From Coriobacteriaceae bacterium AF45-21 (GTDB lineage: Bacteria > Actinomycetota > Coriobacteriia > Coriobacteriales > Coriobacteriaceae), in NCBI GenBank assembly GCA_027682925.1, contig JAQCYU010000019.1, positions 1-46,440 on the forward strand: a stretch of 46,440 nt of DNA, read 5' to 3'. The notes under the pieces are model-generated. The model had not been told where the DNA came from, ran no database searches, and saw only the letters and a list, made by a program, of their open reading frames with translations. Position 1 is the first letter of the stretch, and every line of letters starts with the position of its first letter. This document shows positions 17,545 through 25,420 of the stretch, in pieces. A program made the translations under genes and the position numbers.

Positions 17545-17617
17545 GGGTCGTTAGCTCAGTTGGTAGAGCAGGGGACTCTTAATCCCAAGGTCCAGGGTTC
17601 GACCCCCTGACGGCCCA
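17545..17617 (+). tRNA. tRNA-Lys (anticodon CTT)
   Basis: Acceptor GGGTCGT pairs with ACGGCCC (one G-T pair). The D-loop is AGCTCAGTTGGTAGAGC, the anticodon loop has CTT, and the T-arm is GGGTTCGACCCC. CCA is not encoded exactly; A73 is followed by CCC. It lies 22 bp after tRNA-His and is probably on the same transcript. Confidence 0.95.
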
Positions 17618-17630
17618 CCCAAAGTATGTT

Positions 17631-17661
17631 AAAGCGACTGGCTTAGGCTGGTCGCTTTTTT
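17631..17661 (+). terminator. Terminator of the tRNA operon
   Basis: AAAGCGAC pairs with GTCGCTTT around a 12-nt loop and runs into TTTTTT. Confidence 0.8.
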
Positions 17662-17729
17662 GTTGACCTCGCATGGGGTCGAACCCGAAAGGGCACAGCC
17701 ACTTTCACAGATCGAGTCTACCCTGGGGA

Positions 17730-18092
17730 TCAGTAAAACCGGCGCGTCTGCACGGCGAAGTACGCCTGTGCGAGCGCGATTTCTTGCTTGTTTGAATCTC
17801 CGTTCTGGGCGATTAAATAGCATGCATAGCGCGTAAGTTTGTAGTCTTTAACTGCGCGAGCGTCGACACCGGCAGTTACCATTTTCGTGGTGTCACGAAA
17901 ATGGGAATCAACTGGAGTTTTGTTTGTTTCGCACGAGACTTTTGCCCTCTTAACAACTTCGGCAAAGTTCTCTCATCGAGTGTACCCCATGGGTTCCATT
18001 AAATCGCGTGCGAGCCAATACTCAACGCCTTCTTCCACATTGGCGTAGCTATCAAGTTCGACACGCCACTTCTCGATATCTCTACTGTCCAT
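17730..18092 (-). pseudogene. Decayed dinD-like gene (DNA-damage-inducible protein D family)
   Basis: Read on the minus strand from ATG 18092 (preceded by GGAGGAGAT), the frame gives MDSRDIEKWRVELD, EYWLARDLMEPMGYTR, then TGA at 17973-17975. After that it continues in the same frame as ENFAEVVKRAKVSC, VDSHFRDTTKMV, YKLTRYACYLIAQNGD and IALAQAYFAVQTRR, ending at TGA 17730. The pattern is that of DinD, where GYT(K/R)W-ENF and LSRYACYLIAQNGDP...FAVQTR are typical. The conserved Trp is thus replaced by a stop, and the C-terminal half of DinD is missing. Both faults argue for a true pseudogene, unlike the frameshifts elsewhere. It lies just beyond tRNA-Lys, a common integration spot. Confidence 0.75.
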
Positions 18093-18175
18093 ATCTCCTC
18101 CTCGCTGGCCTATTGTCTATGCGGGCTTTGCCCGCTCTGTATTCAGAATTAGGATACGCTGCCGTGCGGACACGA

Positions 18176-18211
18176 ATGGGCCCCGTGCCACTTCGAGTTC
18201 ACGGGGCCCAT
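18176..18211. other. Perfect 12-bp stem hairpin without T-tail
   Basis: ATGGGCCCCGTG (18176-18187) and CACGGGGCCCAT (18200-18211) are exact reverse complements around 12 nt. The hairpin lies downstream of the FAD protein gene (minus strand) and upstream of the dinD remnant. It may act as a weak bidirectional terminator. Confidence 0.5.
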
Positions 18212-18253
18212 AGATATCGATTAGTTGTGTTTTGCTTTAGATAGGTGTCCAGT

Positions 18254-19780
18254 TTAATTCGCTCGATAGTGCGATCCGAGACTTTCGGTTCGCTTGCGCA
18301 TGGCTTTGACCATTTCCTGTGCTAGTTGAATCTGCGATTGCAGGCGGGCGAGGGCTGCGATTTCGCTGTCATTGGCGTGTGGCTTGCTCAGCGCCGTTGC
18401 CTCGTCTTGCAGGCTTTCAAGCTGTTGCAGAGCCTTGGATAGACCTGCTTCGGTTCTGTTGATCATGCAATAGGTACTCATCGTGTGCTTAAGGCTGCGT
18501 GTCAGGCGTTCGGCATCTGTTGTGGCAATGCCGTACTGGGGGAGGGCGATATCCGCCTTCGGGGCCACCTCAGGTGCATTCTGTGCTGCCTGGGCTGCCG
18601 ATGCGCCCGCGATGCGTCCGAACACGATGCCGTTGGCGCTTGACAAGCCACCAATGCGGTCGGCGCCGTGCATGCCGCCTGTCGCCTCACCGCAAGCGTA
18701 GAGGCCCTCAACGCCCGTGTGCGCGGTCTTATCGATCTTGATGCCGCCATTAGCGGCGTGGGCATACATCGCAACGCGCATCTCGTCAGTCGGGGCGATG
18801 CCGTGCTCGTCTTGCAGCCAGGTGGCAAAGGTCTGCACAAACTCTGGGACATCCTCGCGGGGGAAGTCGTAGTGGAGTGCCAGGCCTTCGACACCTGCCT
18901 GATCGATGACGAGATCGATAGCGCGGGAGGCCAAGCGTGACGTGAAGGGACCATATCCAGAGCGCTGCTCGAGCAGGTCGTCCAGCTTGTTGTCGGCAAT
19001 ATCTACCGGCTGGTCAAAATGTACGTAGCGCCAGGTTTTCTCGTTGAAGACCAAGTTGCGCTTGGGCTCGATGAAGCCGGGCATCATCTGCATGAACTCT
19101 ATATTAGTAAGTGTTGCGCCGTGCGCCAGCGCGATGGCCTGCGAAGAGCTGAGCACATCGGCGGAAGTGAGGCTGCGCTCGAACAGGCCACCCGTGCCGC
19201 CCGCAGCGATGATCGTGGCCTTGGCAGCAAAGGGCACGATTCGATTTTCGGTGAGGTCGTAGAGCACGGTTCCGGTTATTCTGCCGTTCATGTCCTCAAC
19301 AAGGTCGATAAGCTCATGGCGGGGGAGCAGGCGAATGCCGAGCGACTCGATTCGGGTCGTCAGAGCGTCCTCAAGGGGCTTGCGGGTGAGGCCGCGCCAC
19401 ATGCGCGTCTTGTGGTCAAAGCAGGGGATAAACTGCTTTTGCTGAGCGCTTTCGACGCTTTGCGGACGCTGAAGCTCAACGCCCAAGTCTTGCTCGAGCC
19501 ATTCAATTGCCTGGGGAATGCCGTGGACGAACGTCTGGACGAGTTCAGGGTCGGCAACGCCGCCACCAACGGTCTGGATGGTATCGATGAGGTCTTGTTC
19601 GTCGTCTTCGTTAACGGGTCCGATAAGCCCCAGGCCCCAGGTTCCGGGGAAGAAGCTCGATCCACTCATAGTCTTGCCGGCGCTTGCCACAGCGACGGTT
19701 GCGCCCGTGCGTGCCGCTTCGATGGCGGCGCAAAGGCCCGCAATGCCAGATCCAATTACCAGTACATCAGTCGATTCCAT
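18254..19780 (-). CDS. FAD-binding oxidoreductase, fumarate reductase/L-aspartate oxidase superfamily
   Basis: The 508-residue protein starts at ATG 19780, preceded by AGAAAGGAATCCG; the frame extends upstream without a ribosome binding site. The N-terminal Rossmann motif is VLVIGSGIAGLCAAIEAARTG. The second FAD region is HTGVEGLYACGEATGG followed by MHGADRIGGLSSANGIVFGR, as in L-aspartate oxidase and fumarate reductase flavoproteins. A helical C-terminal domain follows. The usual substrate-site segment (Q-F-H-P-T) is not found; the aligned part reads FMQMMPGFIEPK. No nadA or nadC is nearby, so I do not name it nadB. It probably oxidises or reduces a small organic acid in the cytoplasm. It is monocistronic. 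Confidence 0.75.
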   Translation of the reverse strand: MESTDVLVIGSGIAGLCAAIEAARTGATVAVASAGKTMSGSSFFPGTWGLGLIGPVNEDDEQDLIDTIQTVGGGVADPELVQTFVHGIPQAIEWLEQDLGVELQRPQSVESAQQKQFIPCFDHKTRMWRGLTRKPLEDALTTRIESLGIRLLPRHELIDLVEDMNGRITGTVLYDLTENRIVPFAAKATIIAAGGTGGLFERSLTSADVLSSSQAIALAHGATLTNIEFMQMMPGFIEPKRNLVFNEKTWRYVHFDQPVDIADNKLDDLLEQRSGYGPFTSRLASRAIDLVIDQAGVEGLALHYDFPREDVPEFVQTFATWLQDEHGIAPTDEMRVAMYAHAANGGIKIDKTAHTGVEGLYACGEATGGMHGADRIGGLSSANGIVFGRIAGASAAQAAQNAPEVAPKADIALPQYGIATTDAERLTRSLKHTMSTYCMINRTEAGLSKALQQLESLQDEATALSKPHANDSEIAALARLQSQIQLAQEMVKAMRKRTESLGSHYRAN

Positions 19781-19967
19781 CGGATTCCTTTCTCGTCCGG
19801 CGCATTGTCGCATGGGTGATCGGCAATGGAGCCGCAAAGACTCGGCAAATCGGTAAAGGGCAAATATGGCAGGTGGGCGTCATGGACGTTCTGACGCTCC
19901 GTCTCATCACATCTCGTATTTCGCCCCAACTGATATATCGGCATTAGCTGCCCTGCGACAGCGTAAA

Positions 19968-20003
19968 CAAAAAGAGCCGCCACCTTAAAAGGTAGCGGCT
20001 CCA
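19968..20003 (-). terminator. Terminator of the GGGtGRT operon
   Basis: On the minus strand GAGCCGCTACCTT pairs with AAGGTGGCGGCTC (one mismatch), then TTTTTG. It lies about 35 bp beyond the stop of the GGGtGRT gene. Confidence 0.85.
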
Positions 20004-20036
20004 AAGCTCAACTATGTGAGCATCGCGCGGGCGCGA

Positions 20037-21041
20037 CTAGGCCTTGAGGGCCTCCTCGACGGCGACAGCGCAGGCGACGGTGGCACCGACCATGGGGTTA
20101 TTGCCCATGCCGATGAGACCCATCATGTCGACGTGCGCAGGCACGGAGGAAGAACCGGCGAACTGGGCGTCGGAGTGCATGCGGCCCATGGTGTCGGTCA
20201 TGCCGTAAGAGGCAGGGCCGGCGCCCATGTTGTCCGGGTGCAGGGTACGGCCAGTGCCGCCACCAGAAGCGACGGAGAAGTACTTCTTGCCAGCCTCGAG
20301 GCGCTCCTTCTTGTAGGTGCCAGCGACGGGGTGCTGGAAGCGCGTGGGGTTGGTGGAGTTACCGGTGATCGAGATGTCAACGTTCTCGTGCCACATGATG
20401 GCAACGCCCTCGCGGACGTCGTCGGAACCGTAGCAGTTAACGGCAGCGCGGGGACCATCGGAGTAGGGGATGGTCTCGACGACCTTGAGCTCGCCCGTGT
20501 AGTAGTCGAACTGGGTCTTCACGTAGGTGAAGCCGTTGATGCGGGCGATGATCTGAGCGGCGTCCTTGCCCAGACCGTTGAGGATAACGCGCAGCGGCTT
20601 CTTGCGAGCCTTGTTGGCGTTCAGAGCCAGGCCGATAGCGCCCTCAGCGGCAGCGAAGGACTCGTGGCCAGCCAGGAAGGCGAAGCACTCGGTGTCGTCG
20701 GAGAGCAGCATAGCGCCCAGGTTGCCGTGGCCCAGACCGACCTTGCGGTCCTCGGCGACGGAGCCGGGAACGGTGAAGGCCTGGATGCCCTCGCCGATGA
20801 TGGCGGCAGCCTCAGAAGCGGTCTTGGCGCCACGCTTGACAGCGAGAGCGCAACCGAGGGTGTAGGCCCACTCGGCGTTCTGGAAGGCGATGGACTGGGT
20901 GTTGTTGACGATCTCACGCGGGTTGAAGCCCTTGTCGGTGCAGATCTGCAGAGCTTCCTCGAGGGAGGCGATGCCGTTGTCGGCGAGGCACTTGTTGATC
21001 TTGTCAGCGCGGCGCTCGTAACCTTCGAACGTAACAGTCAT
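20037..21041 (-). CDS. GGGtGRT-family protein, function unknown
   Basis: The 334-residue protein starts MTVTFEGYERRADKIN after GGGAGGGAAATAAC. It carries the signature that names the family, SVASGGGTGRTLHPDNMG (GGGTGRT), and other strongly conserved-looking blocks: GLGHGNLGAMLLSDDTECFAFLAG, YGSDDVREGVAIMWHENVD (each shown in part of a longer run) and GMGNNPMVGATVA at the end. It has no membrane helix or signal peptide, so it is cytoplasmic. To my knowledge its activity is not established. It follows the NifU-like scaffold gene by 18 bp, in the same operon, which suggests that it uses, receives or delivers an Fe-S cluster. Confidence 0.85.
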   Translation of the reverse strand: MTVTFEGYERRADKINKCLADNGIASLEEALQICTDKGFNPREIVNNTQSIAFQNAEWAYTLGCALAVKRGAKTASEAAAIIGEGIQAFTVPGSVAEDRKVGLGHGNLGAMLLSDDTECFAFLAGHESFAAAEGAIGLALNANKARKKPLRVILNGLGKDAAQIIARINGFTYVKTQFDYYTGELKVVETIPYSDGPRAAVNCYGSDDVREGVAIMWHENVDISITGNSTNPTRFQHPVAGTYKKERLEAGKKYFSVASGGGTGRTLHPDNMGAGPASYGMTDTMGRMHSDAQFAGSSSVPAHVDMMGLIGMGNNPMVGATVACAVAVEEALKA

Positions 21042-21059
21042 AGTTATTTCCCTCCCTTT

Positions 21060-21794
21060 CTACTCGTGAACCGGGAACACGCTGGCGACGGAGTGAGTCT
21101 CCTCGTCGGTGCGCGGGTCGATGTACTTGGCAGCGTTCTCCCACTGACCATAGTGGCCCATAGCGCCAGCGATGGCCTCCTCGGGGGTCTTGCCGGCCTT
21201 GACGGCGTCGGTGAACTTGCCGAGGTTCAGGAACTCGAATGCGATGATCTCGTTCTTGTCGTTGAGAGCCATGCGGGTGACGTAGCCCTGAGCGAGCTCG
21301 AGGTAACGAGCGCCCTTGGCCTTGGTGCCGAACATGGTGCCGACCTGAGAGCGAAGGCCCTTGCCGAGGTCGTCGAGGGAGGCGCCCACGGGCAGGCCGC
21401 CCTCGGAGAACGCGGTCTGGCTGCGGCCGTAAACGATCTGCAGGAAGATCTCGCGCATAGCAACGTTGATGGCGTCGCAGACGAGGTCGGTGTTGAGGGC
21501 CTCGAGGATGGTCTTACCGGGAAGGATCTCGGAAGCCATGGCAGCAGAGTGGGTCATGCCCGAGCAGCCGATGGTCTCAACGAGGGCCTCCTCGATGATG
21601 CCGTCCTTGACGTTCAGCGTGAGCTTGCAGGCGCCCTGCTGAGGTGCGCACCAACCCACACCGTGCGTAAGACCGGAGATGTCGGAAATCTCCTTAGCCT
21701 GGACCCACTTGCCCTCCTCGGGGATGGGTGCGGGGCCGTGGTATGCACCCTTGGCAACGGGGCACATGTTCTCCACTTCCTGTGAGTACTGCAT
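21060..21794 (-). CDS. NifU-like Fe-S cluster assembly scaffold paired with the GGGtGRT protein
   Basis: I chose ATG 21794, which follows GAGAGGAGAGGC; the frame is open 28 codons further up without support. The 244-residue protein resembles the NifU/IscU N-terminal scaffold: GVGWCAPQQGACKLTLNV, then EEALVETIGCSGMTHSAAM. Cysteines fall at 11, 49, 56, 77 and 106; Cys49 or 56, Cys77 and Cys106 are in about the right places for the three scaffold cysteines. About 110 extra residues follow the scaffold core (SQTAFSEGGLPVGASLDDLG and on) and are not part of plain IscU or SufU. It is the first gene of a two-gene operon, separate from the SUF operon 2 kb away, which has its own scaffold. Confidence 0.8.
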   Translation of the reverse strand: MQYSQEVENMCPVAKGAYHGPAPIPEEGKWVQAKEISDISGLTHGVGWCAPQQGACKLTLNVKDGIIEEALVETIGCSGMTHSAAMASEILPGKTILEALNTDLVCDAINVAMREIFLQIVYGRSQTAFSEGGLPVGASLDDLGKGLRSQVGTMFGTKAKGARYLELAQGYVTRMALNDKNEIIAFEFLNLGKFTDAVKAGKTPEEAIAGAMGHYGQWENAAKYIDPRTDEETHSVASVFPVHE

Positions 21795-22135
21795 GCCTCT
21801 CCTCTCTATCGTGTTGGCGTCCCGTCTGGGGGTCGTGGCTGGCGATTGCCGGGCGACCCTTCGAAAGGGACATGACATGCAGCCCCTATAATACCGCGAA
21901 ATGCACGGAATATTCGGCGAACGGCTCAGTTTTCGTAGCGAGAAGTCCGGAAGTTTTAATTGAAACGGTTTAACTATATGTTCTGTGGTCGCGAACTTCC
22001 GTAGAGGGGGTTCGTCTTGGGCAAGCTTTTGGTCAGCTCTTGTATGCGTTGCGGGGTCTGACCTGTTGCAACGGTGCCGTTCGCCGCCCGTTTACTGCCT
22101 TTGGCCGCGCGAGTGTATTGTTTTGCGTGAATGTT

Positions 22136-22164
22136 TTGATGGCACGCTTCAATCGTGCTGTATT
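22136..22164 (+). promoter_or_regulatory. Possible promoter of the Y1-transposase-like gene
   Basis: TTGATG (22136-22141), a 17-bp spacer and TGTATT (22159-22164) stand 33 bp before the start codon. Confidence 0.35.
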
Positions 22165-22197
22165 GGATGGCAATCAGATCCCGGCGAAGGGAGCGCC

Positions 22198-23010
22198 ATG
22201 CAGCGCGTTTGGAGAACGGTTACCGGCTTTTACCATGTTTGTGCCCGCGGTACGGGCAAGCAGCTCATCTTTGAGGGCGATGAAGACCGGTGGGAGTTTT
22301 TGGAGCTGATGCGCGAGTGCTGCCGCGAGGCGGGCGTGACGGTTATCGCCTGGTGCCTTATGGGCAATCACGTGGATCTGGTACTCTCGGATTATGAGGA
22401 CACGATGAGCGCGGCGATGCAACGACTGCTTTTGACGTACGCTCGTCGGTTCAATAAACGCACGGGGCGCACGGGCCATCTGTTCCAGAACCGTTTTGAC
22501 CGGCGCTCGCTCGATACCGACTGGCAGGTGATGGAGGCTATTCGCTCCGTACACGCCGATCCACAGGAGGCGGGCGTTGGCCTAATCGAGCGTTATCCCT
22601 GGAGCAGCTTTGCGGAGCATCTGCGCGCTTACGACAGTGATGCGGCAGATGCCACGAGGGGATTTTCCGATCCTTCTTGCATGCTTGAGCTTTTTGGTTC
22701 TGCCGAGGCCTTTGCTGCCTATTCGCTTTCGACGCCCGAGGGCGGCGAGCCAACGCTGGGCGATATGAAAGAGACGGAGTGGGAACGCCACGCCTTTGCC
22801 GACAAGTTGGCGAAGAGCCTCGGGGTTCCGCTCCGCGGGGTTAAAGCCGCACCGCCGGCGCGGCGCGATACCGTTATTGTTGGATTACACGATGCCGGTT
22901 TCACGGTGCGCCAGATTGAGCGCTATACCGGGATTGGCAAAAGTACCGTCTCTCGTATTGTGCGTGCCCGCGCGCGGACGGCGATGCGGACTGGCGGAAA
23001 CGTGATGTAG
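22198..23010 (+). CDS. REP-associated (Y1/HUH-type) transposase relative with altered HUH motif and C-terminal HTH
   Basis: The 270-residue protein starts at ATG 22198 after GAAGGGAGCGCC. The first 125 residues match the Y1_Tnp/RAYT family: FYHVCARGTGKQLIF, then VIAWCLMGNHVDLVL, LLTYARRFNKRTGR with the candidate catalytic Tyr81, and GHLFQNRF. The HUH motif normally reads H-x-H; here it is His58-Val-Asp60, so one metal ligand is changed. The C terminus has a helix-turn-helix (FTVRQIERYTGIGKSTVSRIV). Many chromosomal RAYTs are single-copy, domesticated and linked to short palindromic repeats. No terminal repeats are seen around it. Confidence 0.75.
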   Translation: MQRVWRTVTGFYHVCARGTGKQLIFEGDEDRWEFLELMRECCREAGVTVIAWCLMGNHVDLVLSDYEDTMSAAMQRLLLTYARRFNKRTGRTGHLFQNRFDRRSLDTDWQVMEAIRSVHADPQEAGVGLIERYPWSSFAEHLRAYDSDAADATRGFSDPSCMLELFGSAEAFAAYSLSTPEGGEPTLGDMKETEWERHAFADKLAKSLGVPLRGVKAAPPARRDTVIVGLHDAGFTVRQIERYTGIGKSTVSRIVRARARTAMRTGGNVM

Positions 23011-23605
23011 GGTCGCCTGTGCACCGCAGATGGGGTCGTCCATACGCCGCAACAAGCGTTCAAAAGCTTGGTGCGGTAACTGCACTTCTTAATATGCATA
23101 GAACAATCGCCATCTTGCATAAAATAAGGGCTCAGTCCGGGTTTGCCCGTGCCTACCCCCATCTGCGCCGTGCAAAAAACGGAGTTTCAGCATCGCGGTA
23201 CTGCCACTACCGTCGCAATTTTGCAACATACGGGCCCCCGAAACTATTTATGTCTGCCGATGCACTCCCGAAGCTCATGTTTGCGCCCCTGAGACCACGA
23301 TGCTTGTTCTAAAACGCACTATATATGCGCCTGGAGACGTTGATTAACGCTTTCGATGCGTATACACACAGCTTGGCGTGCTGAATACTCGCAAAAATGC
23401 ACGCCGCTCCCTATGGGACCCGTCTGCAGCAGGCGCGAAGCGAATCGGAGCCCAGCTGGATGGGGCATGGGACGATGCTAGGCGTGCTCGTGGCCCTGCC
23501 GCAGGCCTTTGGTGCTGTGGAAAACGCCCGTGTTCGCGTCTGGCTGTGTGGTAAATGACAGACGGGGTGCCGGACGCGCGGACTTTGTGCGTTCGCGCTC
23601 ATTAG
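23011..23605. other. Long gene-poor intergenic region
   Basis: About 600 bp without a convincing gene. A structured stretch lies at about 23168-23252: GTGCAAAA with TTTTGCAA, CGGTA with TACCG (loop CTGCCAC), and AGTTTC with CGAAACT, in an order that could form a pseudoknot. A 53-codon frame at 23397-23558 has no ribosome binding site and no recognisable motif. The region is downstream of the transposase relative and beyond the SUF terminator. Confidence 0.4.
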
Positions 23606-23636
23606 AAAAAACAGAGCCGCCCGTATCGGGCGGCTC
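23606..23636 (-). terminator. Terminator of the SUF operon
   Basis: On the minus strand GAGCCGCCCG pairs perfectly with CGGGCGGCTC around ATA and is followed by TGTTTTTT. Confidence 0.9.
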
Positions 23637-23668
23637 GGCAATCAAAAACCTTGGATTCGGGGCATACG

Positions 23669-24103
23669 CTACTGGTTTGCTTGCCCCTCGAGCATGCCGT
23701 CGAGGGTGCGCCAGGCGAGTTCGGCGCACTTGACGCGGGCGGGCATGTGCGAGATGTCCTGGAGCTGGGCAGCCTCATCCAGGTCTTCCAGGTCCTCATC
23801 GGAGAGCTGCTCGCCACGGATCATGGCGAGGAAAAGCGCTGCCAGACGACGTGCCTCCTCGACGGTCTCGCCGGTGATGAGGTCGGCCATGATGTCGGCG
23901 CTGGCCTGGCTGATGGCGCAGCCGTGGCCGGTAAAGGAAGCCTCCTCGATCACATCGTTCTCGACGCGCAGCTGCAAGGTGAGCTCGTCGCCGCAGCTGG
24001 GGTTGATGCCGTCGTGCTCGTGCGTGGGGGAATCCATCTCATACTTATAGTCGGGGTGTGAGTTGTGCTCCATGAACGTGGTGGAGGTGTAGAGGTTACC
24101 CAT
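23669..24103 (-). CDS. sufU: Fe-S assembly sulfur-transfer protein SufU
   Basis: SufU takes persulfide sulfur from SufS and passes it to the SufBCD scaffold. The 144-residue protein starts at ATG 24103, overlapping the sufS stop by 8 bp, with GGAG upstream. The three zinc/sulfur-transfer cysteines of the family are present: Cys37 in NPSCGD, Cys62 in GHGCAIS and Cys126 in VKCAELAW. The 18-21-residue insert typical of SufU, compared with IscU, fits the length between the second and third cysteine (EQLSDEDLEDLDEAA). It is the last gene of the operon and the only SUF gene here with an unbroken frame. Confidence 0.93.
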   Translation of the reverse strand: MGNLYTSTTFMEHNSHPDYKYEMDSPTHEHDGINPSCGDELTLQLRVENDVIEEASFTGHGCAISQASADIMADLITGETVEEARRLAALFLAMIRGEQLSDEDLEDLDEAAQLQDISHMPARVKCAELAWRTLDGMLEGQANQ

Positions 24104-25420
24104 TGAACGTGCTCCAAACGTGATGCAGGCCGGCGATGAACTTGTCGATATCGGCCTTGTCGTTGTAGAAGGCCACGCTGGCGCGGCAGCAGGCAAGGTT
24201 CTCGACGCCCAGCCAGGTGAGCAGCGGCTGCGCGCAGTGATGACCGGCGCGGATGCAAACGCCGTCCATGTCCATAATGCTCGCGACATCGTGCGGGTGG
24301 ATGCCTCGCACGTTAAAGCTGACGACGCCGTGGTGGTTGTCCCAATAGATGGAGCCGATGATCTGGACAAAGTCGAGCTGCATGAGCTCGCCCATTAGGT
24401 AGTGAACGAGTGCCTGCTCGCGGGCCTGGATGTTTTCGTAGCCCACCGTGTTGACCAGGTAATCGAGGGCGGCACCCGTGGCGAAGATACCGGCGGCGTC
24501 CTGCGTGCCGGCCTCGAACTTTTCGGGGACGGGCGCCCAGACGGCGCCCTGCTCGGTGACCGAGTCGATCATCTCGCCACCGGTAAGCATGGGCGGCATG
24601 GCGTTGAGCAGGCCCATCTTGCCCCACAGCACGCCAATGCCCATGGGGCCCATGGCCTTGTGGGCGCTAAAGGCAAAGAAGTCGGCACCCAGGTCGGTCA
24701 CATCGACCGGCATGTGCGGCAGCGATTGCGCGCCGTCGACGACCAGATAGCCGCCATACTTGTGCACGAGCTTGCCGAGGTTCTTGACCGGGTTCTCGAC
24801 GCCTAGCACGTTGGAGACCTGACCCACGGCCAGAATCTTGGTCTTGGGACCCACCTTGCCAGAACCTCCTCGGTGGTGAGTTGGCCGGTCTTGGTGGGGT
24901 AGAGGTAGACGAGCTTGGCGCCGGTCTCGCGGCAGACCTGCTGCCACGGAATCAGGTTGGAGTGGTGCTCCATGATGGTGATGACGACCTCGTCGCCGGG
25001 CTCGAGGACCGTGGGCGCAAAGCTCTTGGCGACTAAGTTGAGCGACTCGCTCGTGTTACGGGTGAAGACGACCTCGTTGGCCTGGGAAGCGCCGATGACG
25101 TCGGCGATCTGCTGGCGCACCTTCGCGATGGCCTCGGTGGCCTCGACGGACAGCGAGTACAGGCCGCGCAGGGGGTTGGCGTTCATGCGCTGGTAGAAGT
25201 CGCGCTCGGCGTCGAGCACGCAGACAGGGCGCTGAGCGGTTGCGGCGCTATCGAGAAACGCGATCTCGGGGTGCTGCTGGAACAGCGGGAACTGCGCCTT
25301 GTAGGGGTTGGTCTCGATGTCGACGGTAGGCCAGCCGCGCGAGGCCTCGTCACTGGCGTCGAGTTCCATAGGCTCCGGTGCGGTACAGGTATCGCATTTA
25401 ACGTGCTCGGTGTCGATCAT
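24096..25420 (-). CDS. sufS: Cysteine desulfurase SufS, one-base frameshift near 24858
   Basis: SufS is a PLP enzyme that releases sulfur from L-cysteine as enzyme persulfide. The ATG at 25420 overlaps the sufD stop (ATGA) and follows GAGGAG. The N terminus has an extra Cys-containing segment (EHVKCDTCTAPE) of about 45 residues before the fold starts at PYKAQFPLF and FLDSAATAQRP. The PLP lysine is in FAFSAHKAMGP, and the catalytic cysteine is in ENLACCRASVAFYN. One base is missing at about 24857-24860, where EEVLAKVGPKTK is expected. With it restored the protein has 441 residues. Confidence 0.93.

Noticed and set aside
17460..17700. tRNA-derived attachment site from a current prophage or island
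   Set aside because: No integrase and no direct repeat of the tRNA 3' end are visible; only a 12-bp inverted T-arm core occurs, which may be chance.
20016..21785. 589-codon plus-strand frame opposite the GGGtGRT operon
   Set aside because: Antisense shadow made mostly of Val, Ala, Gly and Asp repeats; the minus-strand genes have clear motifs and ribosome binding sites.
23397..23558. 53-codon plus-strand frame
   Set aside because: No ribosome binding site, no recognisable motif, and it lies in a gene-poor spacer.
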